Assembly (NCBI RefSeq): GCF_001006805.1
Contig: NZ_LN811351.1
Location: forward strand, 95,963 to 159,962
Length of the DNA stretch: 64,000 bases
Reading direction: 5' to 3'
Origin: Microvirga massiliensis
Lineage (GTDB): Bacteria; Pseudomonadota; Alphaproteobacteria; Rhizobiales; Beijerinckiaceae
Position 1 is the first letter of the stretch; each line of letters begins with the position of its first letter. This document shows, piece after piece, positions 8,495-17,219 of the stretch. The notes under the pieces are model-generated. The model made no database searches, was not told where the DNA came from, and saw nothing but the letters and a program-made list of their open reading frames with translations. A program made the position numbers and the translations under genes.

Positions 8495-9421
8495 TCACTC
8501 CAACTCGAGTTCCCACGTTTCACCGACGAGATCGTGGCCGAAGCTGTGGTGCTGCTCGGTGGCGATGAGGCGGAAGCCGGCTGTCTTGTAGATGTGTCGG
8601 GCCGCATGCAGGACATCGTTCGTCCAGAGCATGATCCGGCGGTATCCGGCCGCCCTTGCAAACCGGACGCATTCGTCGACTAAGTGCCGTCCAATGCCGA
8701 GCCCTCTCGCCTTGGGTTCCACATAGAGGAGGCGGAGCTTCGCGACTTCGTCCGAAGCCTTGACGAGGATCACCGAGCCGACGATCTCCCCGTCGATCTC
8801 GGCGATCCAGCTCCGTTCCCGTTTTGGATCGAAGTCCTTGATGAAGCTCGCGGCGATCTCCGCGACGAGCGCTTCGAACCGTTCGTCCCAGTCATATTCC
8901 TGCGCATAGAGCGCCCCGTGGCGATGCACGATCCAGCCGATATCACCGGGCCGATGCGGCCGCAGCAGATAGGTGGGCGGCGCGGTCTTCGGCTCGAGGA
9001 GGCTCTCGACCGTCGCCATGGCCTCTACGAGGCGGCTCTGCTCAGCTAGGGAAAGCGGAGCGAGCAGCCCGGATACCTGCGATCTCGAGGCATCGTTCAA
9101 CAGCCCAAAAGCCTCTCGTCCAGCCTGTGTCAGCGAGAGATGGCTTCGTCGGCCGTCCTCCCGTGAGCGGAGCCGCTCGATCAGCCCCCGTGTTTCGAAG
9201 CGGCGCAGGATCCGGCTGAGATAGCCGGCATCGAGGCCGAGCGCCTGTCCGATCTCCGTAGCCGCCGGCCCATCGCGGGTCGCCAGCTCATAGAGGACCC
9301 GTGCTTCCGCCAGGGAGAACTGGCTCCCGAGGAGACTCTCCTCGAGTGTGCCGAGGCGGCGTGTATAAAATCGCGTGAACCGCCGAACGCGTTCGACGAG
9401 GTCCTGCAGGACTCGATCCAT
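8495..9421 (-). CDS. MarR-family regulator fused to a GNAT acetyltransferase
   Basis: A 308-aa two-domain protein. Residues 1 to about 140 form a MarR winged helix: LLGSQFSLAEARVLYELATR, a recognition-helix region LGLDAGYLSRILRRFE, and the wing RSREDGRRSHLSLTQAGREAF. Residues about 150-308 form a GNAT acetyltransferase with the acetyl-CoA motif RGLGIG in LYVEPKARGLGIGRHLVDE, and a C-terminal MLWTNDVLHAARHIYKTAGF typical of the fold. Such fusions are common in rhizobia but few have known targets. It is convergent with ior and divergent from the acyl-CoA synthetase/liv cluster, so its DNA target could be the 9422-9723 gap; this is inferred from position only. No strong ribosome binding site precedes the ATG. 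Confidence 0.9.
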   Translation of the reverse strand: MDRVLQDLVERVRRFTRFYTRRLGTLEESLLGSQFSLAEARVLYELATRDGPAATEIGQALGLDAGYLSRILRRFETRGLIERLRSREDGRRSHLSLTQAGREAFGLLNDASRSQVSGLLAPLSLAEQSRLVEAMATVESLLEPKTAPPTYLLRPHRPGDIGWIVHRHGALYAQEYDWDERFEALVAEIAASFIKDFDPKRERSWIAEIDGEIVGSVILVKASDEVAKLRLLYVEPKARGLGIGRHLVDECVRFARAAGYRRIMLWTNDVLHAARHIYKTAGFRLIATEQHHSFGHDLVGETWELELE

Positions 9422-9723
9422 AGTCGGCAGACTGGACGATTGCTTGACGGCGTCAAGTTAATTTTGTGGTCGAGCAACGGGCACGAAGGCGTTCCCTGCC
9501 CAATGATCTGGAAGTTCCGCACGAACTGCGACGCTTTGCGCGTCTCTGAGTTGGGAAATCTGCACAGGTTCGACTCTTGTCGGGGTCCCGTTTAGTGTGA
9601 CAGATCGAGTATATCGAGCCGTTGAAAGGACCGGGCGCCGCCCGGACGAGCGCGGACCAACCGCGTCGGCAGAGGAAAATTCGGGGCTGCGGACCCGCGG
9701 CCCATCGAGGGAGGAAGCCGTTC
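9422..9723. promoter_or_regulatory. Divergent regulatory gap before the synthetase/liv operon
   Basis: This 302-nt stretch separates the MarR-GNAT gene from the acyl-CoA synthetase start at 9724 and should hold both promoters. The opening part is AT-richer than its surroundings (GACGGCGTCAAGTTAATTTTG around 9448-9468). GACGGCGTCAAG there resembles a short imperfect dyad but is not a clear operator. The open frame continuing upstream from 9724 to 9622 encodes Arg/Ala-rich sequence and is not counted as coding. Confidence 0.35.
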
Positions 9724-11706
9724 GTGACGCCCGCCGTCGCCGCACGCGAGGATACCTTTCCCAAGCTGCTCGTTCGCAACGCCCAGGTGCGCCCCGAGCG
9801 CGTCGCCTTCCGGCACAAGGACCTTGGAATCTGGCAGTCTTGGACCTGGGGCGAGGTCCACGAAATCGTTCGCGCTTATGCGGCCGGCCTGAGCGCGATC
9901 GGGCTGAAGCGCGGGGGCAAGATCGCGATCATCGGATACAACCGGCCATACCTCTACTGGACGATGGCGGCGGCGCAATGGATCGGGGCCATACCGGTGC
10001 CCGTCTATGCGGATTCGGTCGCCGACGAGATGGCGTATGTGCTCGCGCATGCGGAAGTCACCCATGCGGCCGTCCAGGATCAGGAGCAAGTCGACAAGGT
10101 CTTGTCCGTCGCGGATCGGGTGCCCCTGCTGACGCACATCCTCTACGACGAGGAGCGTGGTCTTCGCGACTACGACCGCAGCCGGCTTCATCCGATCAGC
10201 GAGATCGTCGACGAGGGACGCAAGCGGCTTGCTGACCCAGGCGCCATCGAGGCTAGCGAGGCGGAACTCGCGCGAGGCAAGGGCGCCGATCTCGCGATCA
10301 TCCTCTATACCTCGGGCACGACCGGGCGCCCCAAGGGCGTGATGCTGAGCTACGACAACGTGATCGCCGCGGCGCGCATCGGCTGCGACTTCGACCATCT
10401 CGGCGAAAGCGACGAGATCATTGCGTATCTGCCGATCGCCTGGGTGGGCGACCACATCTTCTCCTATGCGCAGGCCATTCTCGTCGGTCTGTGCGTGAGT
10501 TGCCCGGAAAGCCCCGATACCGTCGTCGACGACCGGCGAGAGATCGGGACCACCTATGCGTTCGCGCCGCCGCGGGTGTTTGAGAACATGCTCACCCTCA
10601 CAATGGTGCGCATGGAAGATGCCGGCGCAATCAAGCGCCGCATGTTCCGGTTCTTCATTGATCACGCGAACCGGGTCGGCGAGGAGATCCTCAATGGCGA
10701 GGCGGGCGTCTCCGCGTGGGATCGCTTTCTCTACCGGATTGGCGACATCCTCGTTTACGGGCCTCTGAAGAATCGCTTCGGGCTCACGAAGATCAAGGTC
10801 GGATACACCGCAGGGGAGGCGATCGGGCCCGAGATCTTCCGCTTCTACCGGGCCATCGGTGTGAACCTGAAGCAGCTCTATGGGCAGACCGAGGCTTCGG
10901 TCTACGTCACGATGCAGCCGGACGGCGAAATCCGCGCCGATACGGTCGGGCGTCCGGCGCCGGAGGTGGAGATCCGGATCGACGACAGTGGCGAGGTTCT
11001 CTACCGCTCGCCGGGCGTCTTCCTCGGCTATTTCAAGGACGAGGATAAGACTGCGGAAACGAAGACACCGGACGGATTCGTGCGCTCGGGCGATGCGGGA
11101 TTCTTCGACAACAGCGGACATCTGCGGATTATCGATCGCGCGAAGGATGTCGGGCGGCTGACGGACGGCTCGCTGTTCCCCCCGAAATATGTCGAGAACA
11201 AGCTGAAATTCTACCCGAACATTAAGGAGGCGGTGGCGTTCGGGGACAAGCGCGATTTCGTCACCTGCTTCATCAACATCGATCTCATCGCCGTCGGGAA
11301 CTGGGCCGAGCGCAATGGCGTCACCTACGCCTCGTACCAGGAATTGGCAGGCCACCCGCTCGTCTATGACATGATCGAGCAGCATGTCGACGAGGTGAAC
11401 CGATCGCTCGCGGGCGAGCCCAGGATGGGTGGCGCTCAGATCCGGCGCTTCCTGATCCTCCACAAGGAACTCGACGCGGATGACGGGGAACTGACCCGCA
11501 CCCAGAAGGTCAGGCGAGGCTTCATCGCGGAACGATATGCGCCTCTGATCACGGCCCTCTACAGCAGTGCTACGGAGGCCGACATCTCGACCGAGGTGAC
11601 CTTCGAGGACGGCCGCAAGGGTGTCATCGCGGCCCGCGTGAAGATCAGGGATATGAAACTCCATCCGGTCGCGGAACAAGTCGGGCTCCTGGAGGCTGCC
11701 GAGTGA
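9724..11706 (+). CDS. AMP-forming acyl/aryl-CoA synthetase, long-chain type
   Basis: A 660-aa member of the ANL superfamily that forms an acyl-adenylate and then a CoA thioester. The P-loop ILYTSGTTGRPKGVML lies near residues 192-207. LKQLYGQTEASVYVTM supplies the Y-G-Q-T-E motif, and VRSGDAGFFDNSGHLRIIDR the ATP-ribose Asp and hinge. The length and layout match long-chain-type synthetases found beside Liv transporters. I chose the GTG at 9724 because GAGGGAGGAAG lies just upstream; the longer open frame from 9622 has no such site. It is first in an operon with livGHMKF and a PaaK-like ligase, and overlaps livG by 4 nt. An aryl or fatty acid imported by the ABC system is the likely substrate; which one is not visible. 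Confidence 0.92.
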   Translation: MTPAVAAREDTFPKLLVRNAQVRPERVAFRHKDLGIWQSWTWGEVHEIVRAYAAGLSAIGLKRGGKIAIIGYNRPYLYWTMAAAQWIGAIPVPVYADSVADEMAYVLAHAEVTHAAVQDQEQVDKVLSVADRVPLLTHILYDEERGLRDYDRSRLHPISEIVDEGRKRLADPGAIEASEAELARGKGADLAIILYTSGTTGRPKGVMLSYDNVIAAARIGCDFDHLGESDEIIAYLPIAWVGDHIFSYAQAILVGLCVSCPESPDTVVDDRREIGTTYAFAPPRVFENMLTLTMVRMEDAGAIKRRMFRFFIDHANRVGEEILNGEAGVSAWDRFLYRIGDILVYGPLKNRFGLTKIKVGYTAGEAIGPEIFRFYRAIGVNLKQLYGQTEASVYVTMQPDGEIRADTVGRPAPEVEIRIDDSGEVLYRSPGVFLGYFKDEDKTAETKTPDGFVRSGDAGFFDNSGHLRIIDRAKDVGRLTDGSLFPPKYVENKLKFYPNIKEAVAFGDKRDFVTCFINIDLIAVGNWAERNGVTYASYQELAGHPLVYDMIEQHVDEVNRSLAGEPRMGGAQIRRFLILHKELDADDGELTRTQKVRRGFIAERYAPLITALYSSATEADISTEVTFEDGRKGVIAARVKIRDMKLHPVAEQVGLLEAAE

Positions 11707-12506
11707 TGCGTGCGCCCGATACTCCTATCCTCACGAAGGGCGATGTGCTGCTCGCGGTCGAGAGCGTGTCTCTCGGCTTCGGCGGCGTGAAGGCGCTCAC
11801 CGATGTGTCCTTCGACATCAAGAAGGGCGAGATCCGGGCGATCATCGGGCCGAACGGCGCCGGCAAGACCTCGATGCTCAACTGCATCAACGGCTTCTAC
11901 CATCCGACCGATGGCCGCATCACCTTCAAGGGCAAGACGCGCCTGAAGATGCGCCCCTCGGAAGCCGCACGAGGCGGCATCGCCCGCACCTTCCAGAACG
12001 TGGCCCTCTTCAAGGGTATGTCGACGCTGGACAACATCATGGCGGGACGCTCGCTGAAGATGACGTCCAGCTTCTTCTGGCAGCTCTTCCGGCACGGGCC
12101 GGCCATGAACGAGGAAGTCCGGCATCGCCGGGTCGTGGAGGACATCATCGACTTCCTGGAAATCCAGCACATCCGGAAGGTACCGGTCGGTAAGCTGCCC
12201 TACGGGCTGCAGAAGCGGGTGGAACTCGGGCGGGCGCTTGCCATGGAACCCGATCTGCTCCTCCTCGACGAGCCCATGGCCGGGATGAATCTCGAGGAAA
12301 AGGAGGACATGTCCCGCTTCATCCTCGACGTGAACCAGCAATACGGCACCACCATTGCGCTCATCGAGCACGACATGGGCGTGGTGATGGACCTCTCCGA
12401 TCGTGTGGTCGTGCTCGAATACGGACGCAAGATCGCGGACGGGAAACCCGATGACGTGAAACGCGACCAGCGTGTCATCGACGCCTATCTCGGCGTGGCG
12501 CATTGA
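11703..12506 (+). CDS. livG: Branched-chain amino acid-type ABC transporter ATPase LivG
   Basis: A 267-aa ATP-binding subunit. Walker A is GPNGAGKTS, the Q-loop region is ARTFQNVALF, the signature is degenerate (LPYGLQKRVELGRAL, lacking the canonical LSGGQ), Walker B is LLLLDEPMAG and the H-loop IEHDM. The LivG-type C-terminus (DVKRDQRVIDAYLGVAH) is present. GTG at 11703 overlaps the synthetase stop and sits 7 nt after GGAGG; an ATG one codon later is also possible. It works with LivF on the cytoplasmic face of the LivHM permease. Placement between two CoA ligases suggests an aromatic or carboxylic acid substrate rather than leucine, as is known for several Liv-type systems in aromatic degraders. 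Confidence 0.93.
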   Translation: MMRAPDTPILTKGDVLLAVESVSLGFGGVKALTDVSFDIKKGEIRAIIGPNGAGKTSMLNCINGFYHPTDGRITFKGKTRLKMRPSEAARGGIARTFQNVALFKGMSTLDNIMAGRSLKMTSSFFWQLFRHGPAMNEEVRHRRVVEDIIDFLEIQHIRKVPVGKLPYGLQKRVELGRALAMEPDLLLLDEPMAGMNLEEKEDMSRFILDVNQQYGTTIALIEHDMGVVMDLSDRVVVLEYGRKIADGKPDDVKRDQRVIDAYLGVAH

Positions 12507-12517
12507 GGGAGGGACGC

Positions 12518-13612
12518 GTGGCGGAAACGGCAGCTCCGGCTCTGCGCAGGCCTGGCCTCGACTCCAAGAGGACGCGGCACCTTGCCATCGGCGGCAGCAT
12601 CCTGGCGCTGATCATCGCACTCGTGGTCGCCGTGCAGACGGGCGCGATTGCGAGCGGCAACATTATCTACAATGTCTTCGTTGATCCCTTCGTCCTGATG
12701 GTAGATGCGCCCGACCTCCTGGTGCAGACGCTCTGGGAAGGGCTCGTCTCGGGCGTGCTGTATGCGCTGATTGCGCTGGGTTTCGTGCTGATCTTCAAGG
12801 CCTCGGGCGTGTTCAATTTCGCGCAGGGAATCATGGTGGTGTTCGCCGCCCTGACTCTCGTAGGCCTGCACGAGATGGGCGTGCCGTCGCTGATCGCGCT
12901 CCTCCTCGCAGTTGGGGTGATGTTCATCCTCGCTTTGGCCGTGGAGCGGGTGGTGCTCAGGCCGCTCGTGAATCAGCCCGATATCATCCTCTTCATGGCG
13001 ACCTTCGGGCTCACCTATTTCCTGATCGGGCTCGGTGAGATCATCTTCGGGGGGAACCCGAAGCAGATGATCACCAGTGAGCTCTTCTTGCCATCGGGTG
13101 CCAGCGAGGTGGAGATCTTTGGCGGATCCGTGCGCTTCCAGCACATCGATATCGCAGCGACCGTCATCGCTTCCGTGATGATCGCAGGCCTGGCCGTGTT
13201 CTTTTCCAAAACGCGCATCGGCCGGGCACTGCGCGCCGTTGCCGACAGTCACAAGGCGGCGCTGTCGGTCGGCATCTCGCTCAACCAGATTTGGGTCATC
13301 GTCTGGTTTACGGCCGGCATCGTGGCCCTCGTGACGGGCATCATGTGGGGCGCGCGCTCCGACGTCTCTTTCGCTCTGCAGATTATCGCACTCAAGGCCC
13401 TTCCGGTCCTGATCCTTGGCGGCTTCACCTCGATCCCGGGCGCGATCGTGGGCGGTCTCATCATCGGCATCGGCGAGAAGATCGGCGAATTCTACTGGGG
13501 ACCGCTCCTGGGCGGCGGCATCGAGACCTGGCTCGCCTATATGATCGCCCTTCTGTTCCTGCTGTTCAGGCCGCAGGGCCTGTTCGGCGAGAAGATCATC
13601 GAACGCGTGTGA
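12518..13612 (+). CDS. livH: Liv-type ABC transporter permease LivH
   Basis: A 364-aa inner-membrane permease of the branched-chain family, with many hydrophobic helices. Typical sequences are GLVSGVLYALIALGFVLIFK (opening helices with the family motif), FNFAQG and the coupling region RALRAVADSHKAALSVGI near the middle. I place the start at the GTG at 12518, right after GAGGGAGGGACGC; a TTG at 12503 would overlap livG. The N-terminus has a cytoplasmic or signal-like leader and one extra hydrophobic segment before the conserved core, so it is somewhat longer than a 290-aa LivH. Confidence 0.92.
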   Translation: MAETAAPALRRPGLDSKRTRHLAIGGSILALIIALVVAVQTGAIASGNIIYNVFVDPFVLMVDAPDLLVQTLWEGLVSGVLYALIALGFVLIFKASGVFNFAQGIMVVFAALTLVGLHEMGVPSLIALLLAVGVMFILALAVERVVLRPLVNQPDIILFMATFGLTYFLIGLGEIIFGGNPKQMITSELFLPSGASEVEIFGGSVRFQHIDIAATVIASVMIAGLAVFFSKTRIGRALRAVADSHKAALSVGISLNQIWVIVWFTAGIVALVTGIMWGARSDVSFALQIIALKALPVLILGGFTSIPGAIVGGLIIGIGEKIGEFYWGPLLGGGIETWLAYMIALLFLLFRPQGLFGEKIIERV

Positions 13613-13620
13613 GGTAAGGC

Positions 13621-14706
13621 GTGCTCTACCGCGAGGCCGGTCAGTTCAAGTCCAACTATGCCGCCGATATGGCGGTGTTTCCCCTCCGGCAGGACCGGGT
13701 GGGGCTCGCGATCATCATCGCCGCGGCTTATGCGCTCGCCTTCCTGGGCAATGACTTCCTGCTCCAGGCGGTGATGATCCCCTTTCTGGTGTTTTCGCTG
13801 GCCTCTATCGGTCTCAATATCCTCACCGGCTATGCGGGCCTCCTGTCCCTCGGCACTGGCGCCTTCATGGGCGTCGGCGCCTACGCCTGCTACAAGCTGA
13901 CGAGCATCTTTCCCGACGTGAACGTAATCGTCTGGATTCTCGTGTCCGGGCTCTTTTCGGCGGCGGCCGGCGTGATTTTCGGCCTGCCCTCCCTGCGCAT
14001 CAAGGGGTTCTACCTCGCCGTCGCGACGCTCGCGGCGCAGTTCTTCCTGCAATGGACCTTCATCCGCGTACCGTGGCTTGTGAACTACAACGTGTCCGGC
14101 GCGATCGAGGTGCCCATTCGCACGCTCTTTGGCATCCCGATCATGGGAGCGACAGCGACTTCGCAGACGCGCTACCTCGTCGTCCTCACTCTCGTGATCG
14201 TCCTCACTTGGTTCGCCTCAAACCTAGTGCATGGCCGCATTGGCCGCATGTGGATGGCGGTGCGCGACATGGATATCGCGGCCGAACTCATGGGCATCAG
14301 GCTCCTGCCCACCAAGCTCCTCGCCTTCGCGGTCTCGTCCTATTACTGCGGCGTCGCCGGAGCGCTCCTGGTGTTTCTCTGGTACGGCGGCGCCGAATAC
14401 GACGTGTTCAACATCAACCAGTCCTTCTTCATCCTGTTCATGGTGATCATCGGGGGACTGGGCAGCCTCATCGGGTCGTTCTTCGGTGCTGCCCTGATCT
14501 TCATCATGCCTATCGCTCTCGGCATCGTGCTACCGGCTCTGCTCGAACCGTTCGGCATCCATATCGGGGCCGAGACCATCGAGCACCTGCGGTTCATGCT
14601 GGTGGGCGCGCTCATCATCTTCTTCCTGATCGTCGAGCCGCACGGTCTCGCGCGGCTTTGGCAGATCACCAAACAGAAGCTTCGGGTCTGGCCGTTCCCC
14701 TATTGA
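13621..14706 (+). CDS. livM: Liv-type ABC transporter permease LivM
   Basis: A 361-aa membrane permease that pairs with LivH. It shows the family pattern SIGLNILTGYAGLLSLGTGAF near residues 61-81, the coupling segment GRMWMAVRDMDIAAELMGIR and a C-terminal helix ending LIVEPHGLARLWQ. The start is a GTG at 13621 after GAGGTAAG, 8 nt past the livH stop. The RDMDIAAE segment is the cytoplasmic loop that contacts LivF/LivG. Confidence 0.92.
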   Translation: MLYREAGQFKSNYAADMAVFPLRQDRVGLAIIIAAAYALAFLGNDFLLQAVMIPFLVFSLASIGLNILTGYAGLLSLGTGAFMGVGAYACYKLTSIFPDVNVIVWILVSGLFSAAAGVIFGLPSLRIKGFYLAVATLAAQFFLQWTFIRVPWLVNYNVSGAIEVPIRTLFGIPIMGATATSQTRYLVVLTLVIVLTWFASNLVHGRIGRMWMAVRDMDIAAELMGIRLLPTKLLAFAVSSYYCGVAGALLVFLWYGGAEYDVFNINQSFFILFMVIIGGLGSLIGSFFGAALIFIMPIALGIVLPALLEPFGIHIGAETIEHLRFMLVGALIIFFLIVEPHGLARLWQITKQKLRVWPFPY

Positions 14707-14713
14707 CGGCGGA

Positions 14714-14783
14714 TCCCGCGCCGCGGGAACGGCGCGCCAAGGAGACGTGAATTCTATCCAGAACGTCCGCCTTCCATGCGGAC
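14714..14783 (+). other. Two hairpins between livM and livK
   Basis: TCCCGC (14714-14719) pairs with GCGGGA (14723-14728), and GTCCGC (14765-14770) pairs with GCGGAC (14778-14783). The second ends 6 nt before the AGGAGG of livK. Such intercistronic hairpins can set processing points and protect the downstream message; they could also influence livK ribosome binding. Confidence 0.5.
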
Positions 14784-14805
14784 ATCAGCAGGAGGAAAAA
14801 TAAGA

Positions 14806-16128
14806 ATGTCGTTCCGAAAACTCGGCATCGGTGCCGCGGTTGCAGCACTCATCGGAGCCACGGCGCTACCAGCCTTGGCACAGGAGACGATTTACGTCCC
14901 GCTCTTTACCTACCGCACCGGTCCCTTCGCGGGCTCGGGCATTCCAATCGCGAACGGGTTGAGCGACTATCTCGCCATGCTCAACGAGCGCGACGGCGGC
15001 ATCGGCGGCGTCAAGCTCGCGATCGAGGAATGCGAGACGGGCTACGACACCAAGAAGGGCGTCGAATGCTACGAAGCCGTGAAGGGCAAGAACCCCGTCA
15101 TGGTAAATCCCTGGTCCACCGGCATTACCCTGCCGCTGATCCCACGAGCTGCCGTCGACAAGATCCCGATCCTATCCATGGCCTACGGGCTCTCGGCCTC
15201 GGCTCGCGGCGACATCTTCCCATGGGTGTTCAATCCGCCGAACACCTACTGGGATGGGGCCTCAATGATCATCAAGTATATCGCGGACCAGGAGGGTGGC
15301 CTCGACAAGCTCAAAGGCAAGAAGATCGGCTACATTCATCTCGACGCGAGCTTCGGCAAGGAGCCGATCCCGCTTCTCGAGCAGCTCTCGAAGGATTTCG
15401 GCTTCGAGCTGAAGATGTACCCGGTCGGCGCGCAGGACATGCAGAACCAGTCATCGCAATGGCTGAGCGTCCGCCGCGATAGGCCCGACTACATGATCAT
15501 GTACGGTTGGGGCGCCCTCAACAGCACGGCCATCAAGGAAGCAGTGCGCATCGGCTATCCGATGAAGAAGTTCATCTCCATCTGGTGGCCGAGCGAGGAT
15601 GACGCGCGCGGTGCCGGTGACGGCGCCAAGGGCTTCAAGACCCTCAACTGGCATGCGACCGGCACGGATTTCCCTGCCATTCAGGACATCATCAAGCACG
15701 TGGTCGACAAGGGCCATTCCAAGGTGTCGAAGGACAAGGTGGGCGAGGTTCTCTACAACCGCGGCGTCTACAACTCGATGCTGATCGCCGAGGGGATCCG
15801 CAACGCGCAGAAGCTCACCGGCAAGAAGGTGGTGACGGGCGAGGACGTGCGGCGCGGCCTCGAGTCCATCAACCTCGATGCGGCCCGCTTGAAGGAACTC
15901 GGGTTCGAGGGCTTTGCATCCCCGATCGCGCTGTCCTGCACCGATCATAACGGCCACCGTGCTGCCTTCATGCAGGAATGGGACGGTGCCAAGTGGGTGA
16001 AGATCACCGAGCCGATCGAACCCATGACCGACCATGTCCGCGCTCAGCTCGACGCCGCAGCCAAGGATTATGCCGAGAAGAACACCGGCTGGCCCAAGCG
16101 TACGGAAGCCTGCGACAAGGCTTCGTAG
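14806..16128 (+). CDS. livK: Liv-type ABC transporter periplasmic substrate-binding protein
   Basis: A 440-aa type-I periplasmic binding protein. The signal peptide is MSFRKLGIGAAVAALIGATA followed by LPALAQ, with predicted cleavage after ALA. The mature part shows the Leu/Ile/Val-binding fold (TYRTGPFAGSGIPIANG, LNERDGGIGG) and two central Cys (CETGYDTKKGVEC) that may pair in the periplasm. It is longer than classical LivK (about 370 aa) and resembles the binding proteins found in aromatic-acid clusters. The ATG at 14806 has an ideal AGGAGG 10 nt upstream; the in-frame ATG at 14776 lies inside the leader hairpin. Hairpins on both sides suggest that its message is kept in excess over the permease messages. 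Confidence 0.93.
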   Translation: MSFRKLGIGAAVAALIGATALPALAQETIYVPLFTYRTGPFAGSGIPIANGLSDYLAMLNERDGGIGGVKLAIEECETGYDTKKGVECYEAVKGKNPVMVNPWSTGITLPLIPRAAVDKIPILSMAYGLSASARGDIFPWVFNPPNTYWDGASMIIKYIADQEGGLDKLKGKKIGYIHLDASFGKEPIPLLEQLSKDFGFELKMYPVGAQDMQNQSSQWLSVRRDRPDYMIMYGWGALNSTAIKEAVRIGYPMKKFISIWWPSEDDARGAGDGAKGFKTLNWHATGTDFPAIQDIIKHVVDKGHSKVSKDKVGEVLYNRGVYNSMLIAEGIRNAQKLTGKKVVTGEDVRRGLESINLDAARLKELGFEGFASPIALSCTDHNGHRAAFMQEWDGAKWVKITEPIEPMTDHVRAQLDAAAKDYAEKNTGWPKRTEACDKAS

Positions 16129-16130
16129 GA

Positions 16131-16201
16131 CCTCATGGGCCGACATGAGGCAAGGCCGCAGCCTCGCCTCCATGAGCCGAACCGCGGCGCACGCGCCGCG
16201 G
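16131..16201 (+). other. Strong hairpins between livK and livF
   Basis: CCTCAT (16131-16136) pairs with ATGAGG (16145-16150), directly after the livK stop. CCGCGGC (16182-16188) pairs with GCCGCGG (16195-16201) and is followed by AATTTCG. The second stem is fully GC and could act as a partial terminator or 3' stabiliser, lowering livF relative to livK. Confidence 0.5.
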
Positions 16202-16226
16202 AATTTCGTCAGGAGATGCGAAATCC

Positions 16227-17075
16227 ATGACTGCCGCCGTGCAGACCGCGCCCGCAACCAGCGCCTCGCCTGCTGAAACGATCCTGTCGGTCAACAACAT
16301 CGAGGTGATCTACGATCACGTCATTCTCGTCCTGAAGGGTGTCTCCCTGGCCGTGCCGCGCGGAGGGATCGTGGCGCTCCTCGGCGCCAACGGGGCCGGC
16401 AAGACCACGACTCTCAAGGCGATCTCGAATCTCCTGCGGGCCGAGCGCGGCGAGGTCACGAAAGGCACGATCGTATTCGACGGTGAGCGCGTCGACCGCC
16501 TGTCGCCGAACGAGCTCGTGCGCCGCGGCTGTATTCAGGTTCTCGAAGGCCGCCATTGCTTCGGCCATCTCACGATCGAAGAGAATCTTCTAACCGGTGC
16601 CTTCACGCGCCGCGACGGCAATGCTGCGATCAAGCGGGATCTCGAGCGGATCTATGAATTTTTCCCGCGCCTGCGGCAGCGTCGCACTTCGATGGCGGGC
16701 TATACCTCCGGCGGCGAGCAGCAGATGTGCGCGATTGGACGCGCGATGATGTCCCGGCCGAAGATGATCCTGCTCGACGAGCCCTCGATGGGCCTCGCGC
16801 CGCAGATCGTCGAGGAGATCTTCGAGATCGTCAACAAGCTCAATGCGAGCGAGAATGTCTCGTTCCTGCTCGCAGAGCAGAACACCAACATGGCGCTGAA
16901 ATACGCGACCTACGGCTACATCCTCGAGACCGGCCGCGTCGTGATGGACGGGCCCGCGAAGATGCTGCGCGAGAACGAGGACGTGAAGGAATTCTATCTC
17001 GGCGTTGCGGAGGGCAACCGCCGCTCGTTCCGGGAGGTCAAGAGCTACAAGCGCCGCAAGCGCTGGCTCGCCTGA
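16227..17075 (+). CDS. livF: Liv-type ABC transporter ATPase LivF
   Basis: A 282-aa ATP-binding subunit. Walker A is GANGAGKTT, the signature is YTSGGEQQMCAIGRAMM, Walker B is MILLDEPSMGLAP, and the LAEQNTNMALKYATYGYILE stretch is typical of LivF. The C-terminus carries a basic extension (RRSFREVKSYKRRKRWLA) beyond the usual 235-250 aa; homologues in aromatic-acid clusters also carry tails of this kind, as far as I recall. The ATG at 16227 follows AGGAG. It pairs with LivG. Confidence 0.93.
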   Translation: MTAAVQTAPATSASPAETILSVNNIEVIYDHVILVLKGVSLAVPRGGIVALLGANGAGKTTTLKAISNLLRAERGEVTKGTIVFDGERVDRLSPNELVRRGCIQVLEGRHCFGHLTIEENLLTGAFTRRDGNAAIKRDLERIYEFFPRLRQRRTSMAGYTSGGEQQMCAIGRAMMSRPKMILLDEPSMGLAPQIVEEIFEIVNKLNASENVSFLLAEQNTNMALKYATYGYILETGRVVMDGPAKMLRENEDVKEFYLGVAEGNRRSFREVKSYKRRKRWLA

Positions 17076-17219
17076 TTGCGGTAACGCCGCTTTCTTCGCA
17101 GATTGCCCGAAGCGCAATACGCCATCGAGCGGTAATCGTGTGCAGATCATGTATCTGCTGCGGGCGCGCGAATGAGATCGTCGGGTGGCGAGCGCGAATC
17201 ACGAACAAGGGAGAGGTCC

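Noticed and set aside
9592..11679. 695-codon minus-strand frame
   Set aside because: It mirrors the acyl-CoA synthetase, whose motifs are intact on the plus strand. Long antisense frames are common at this GC content.
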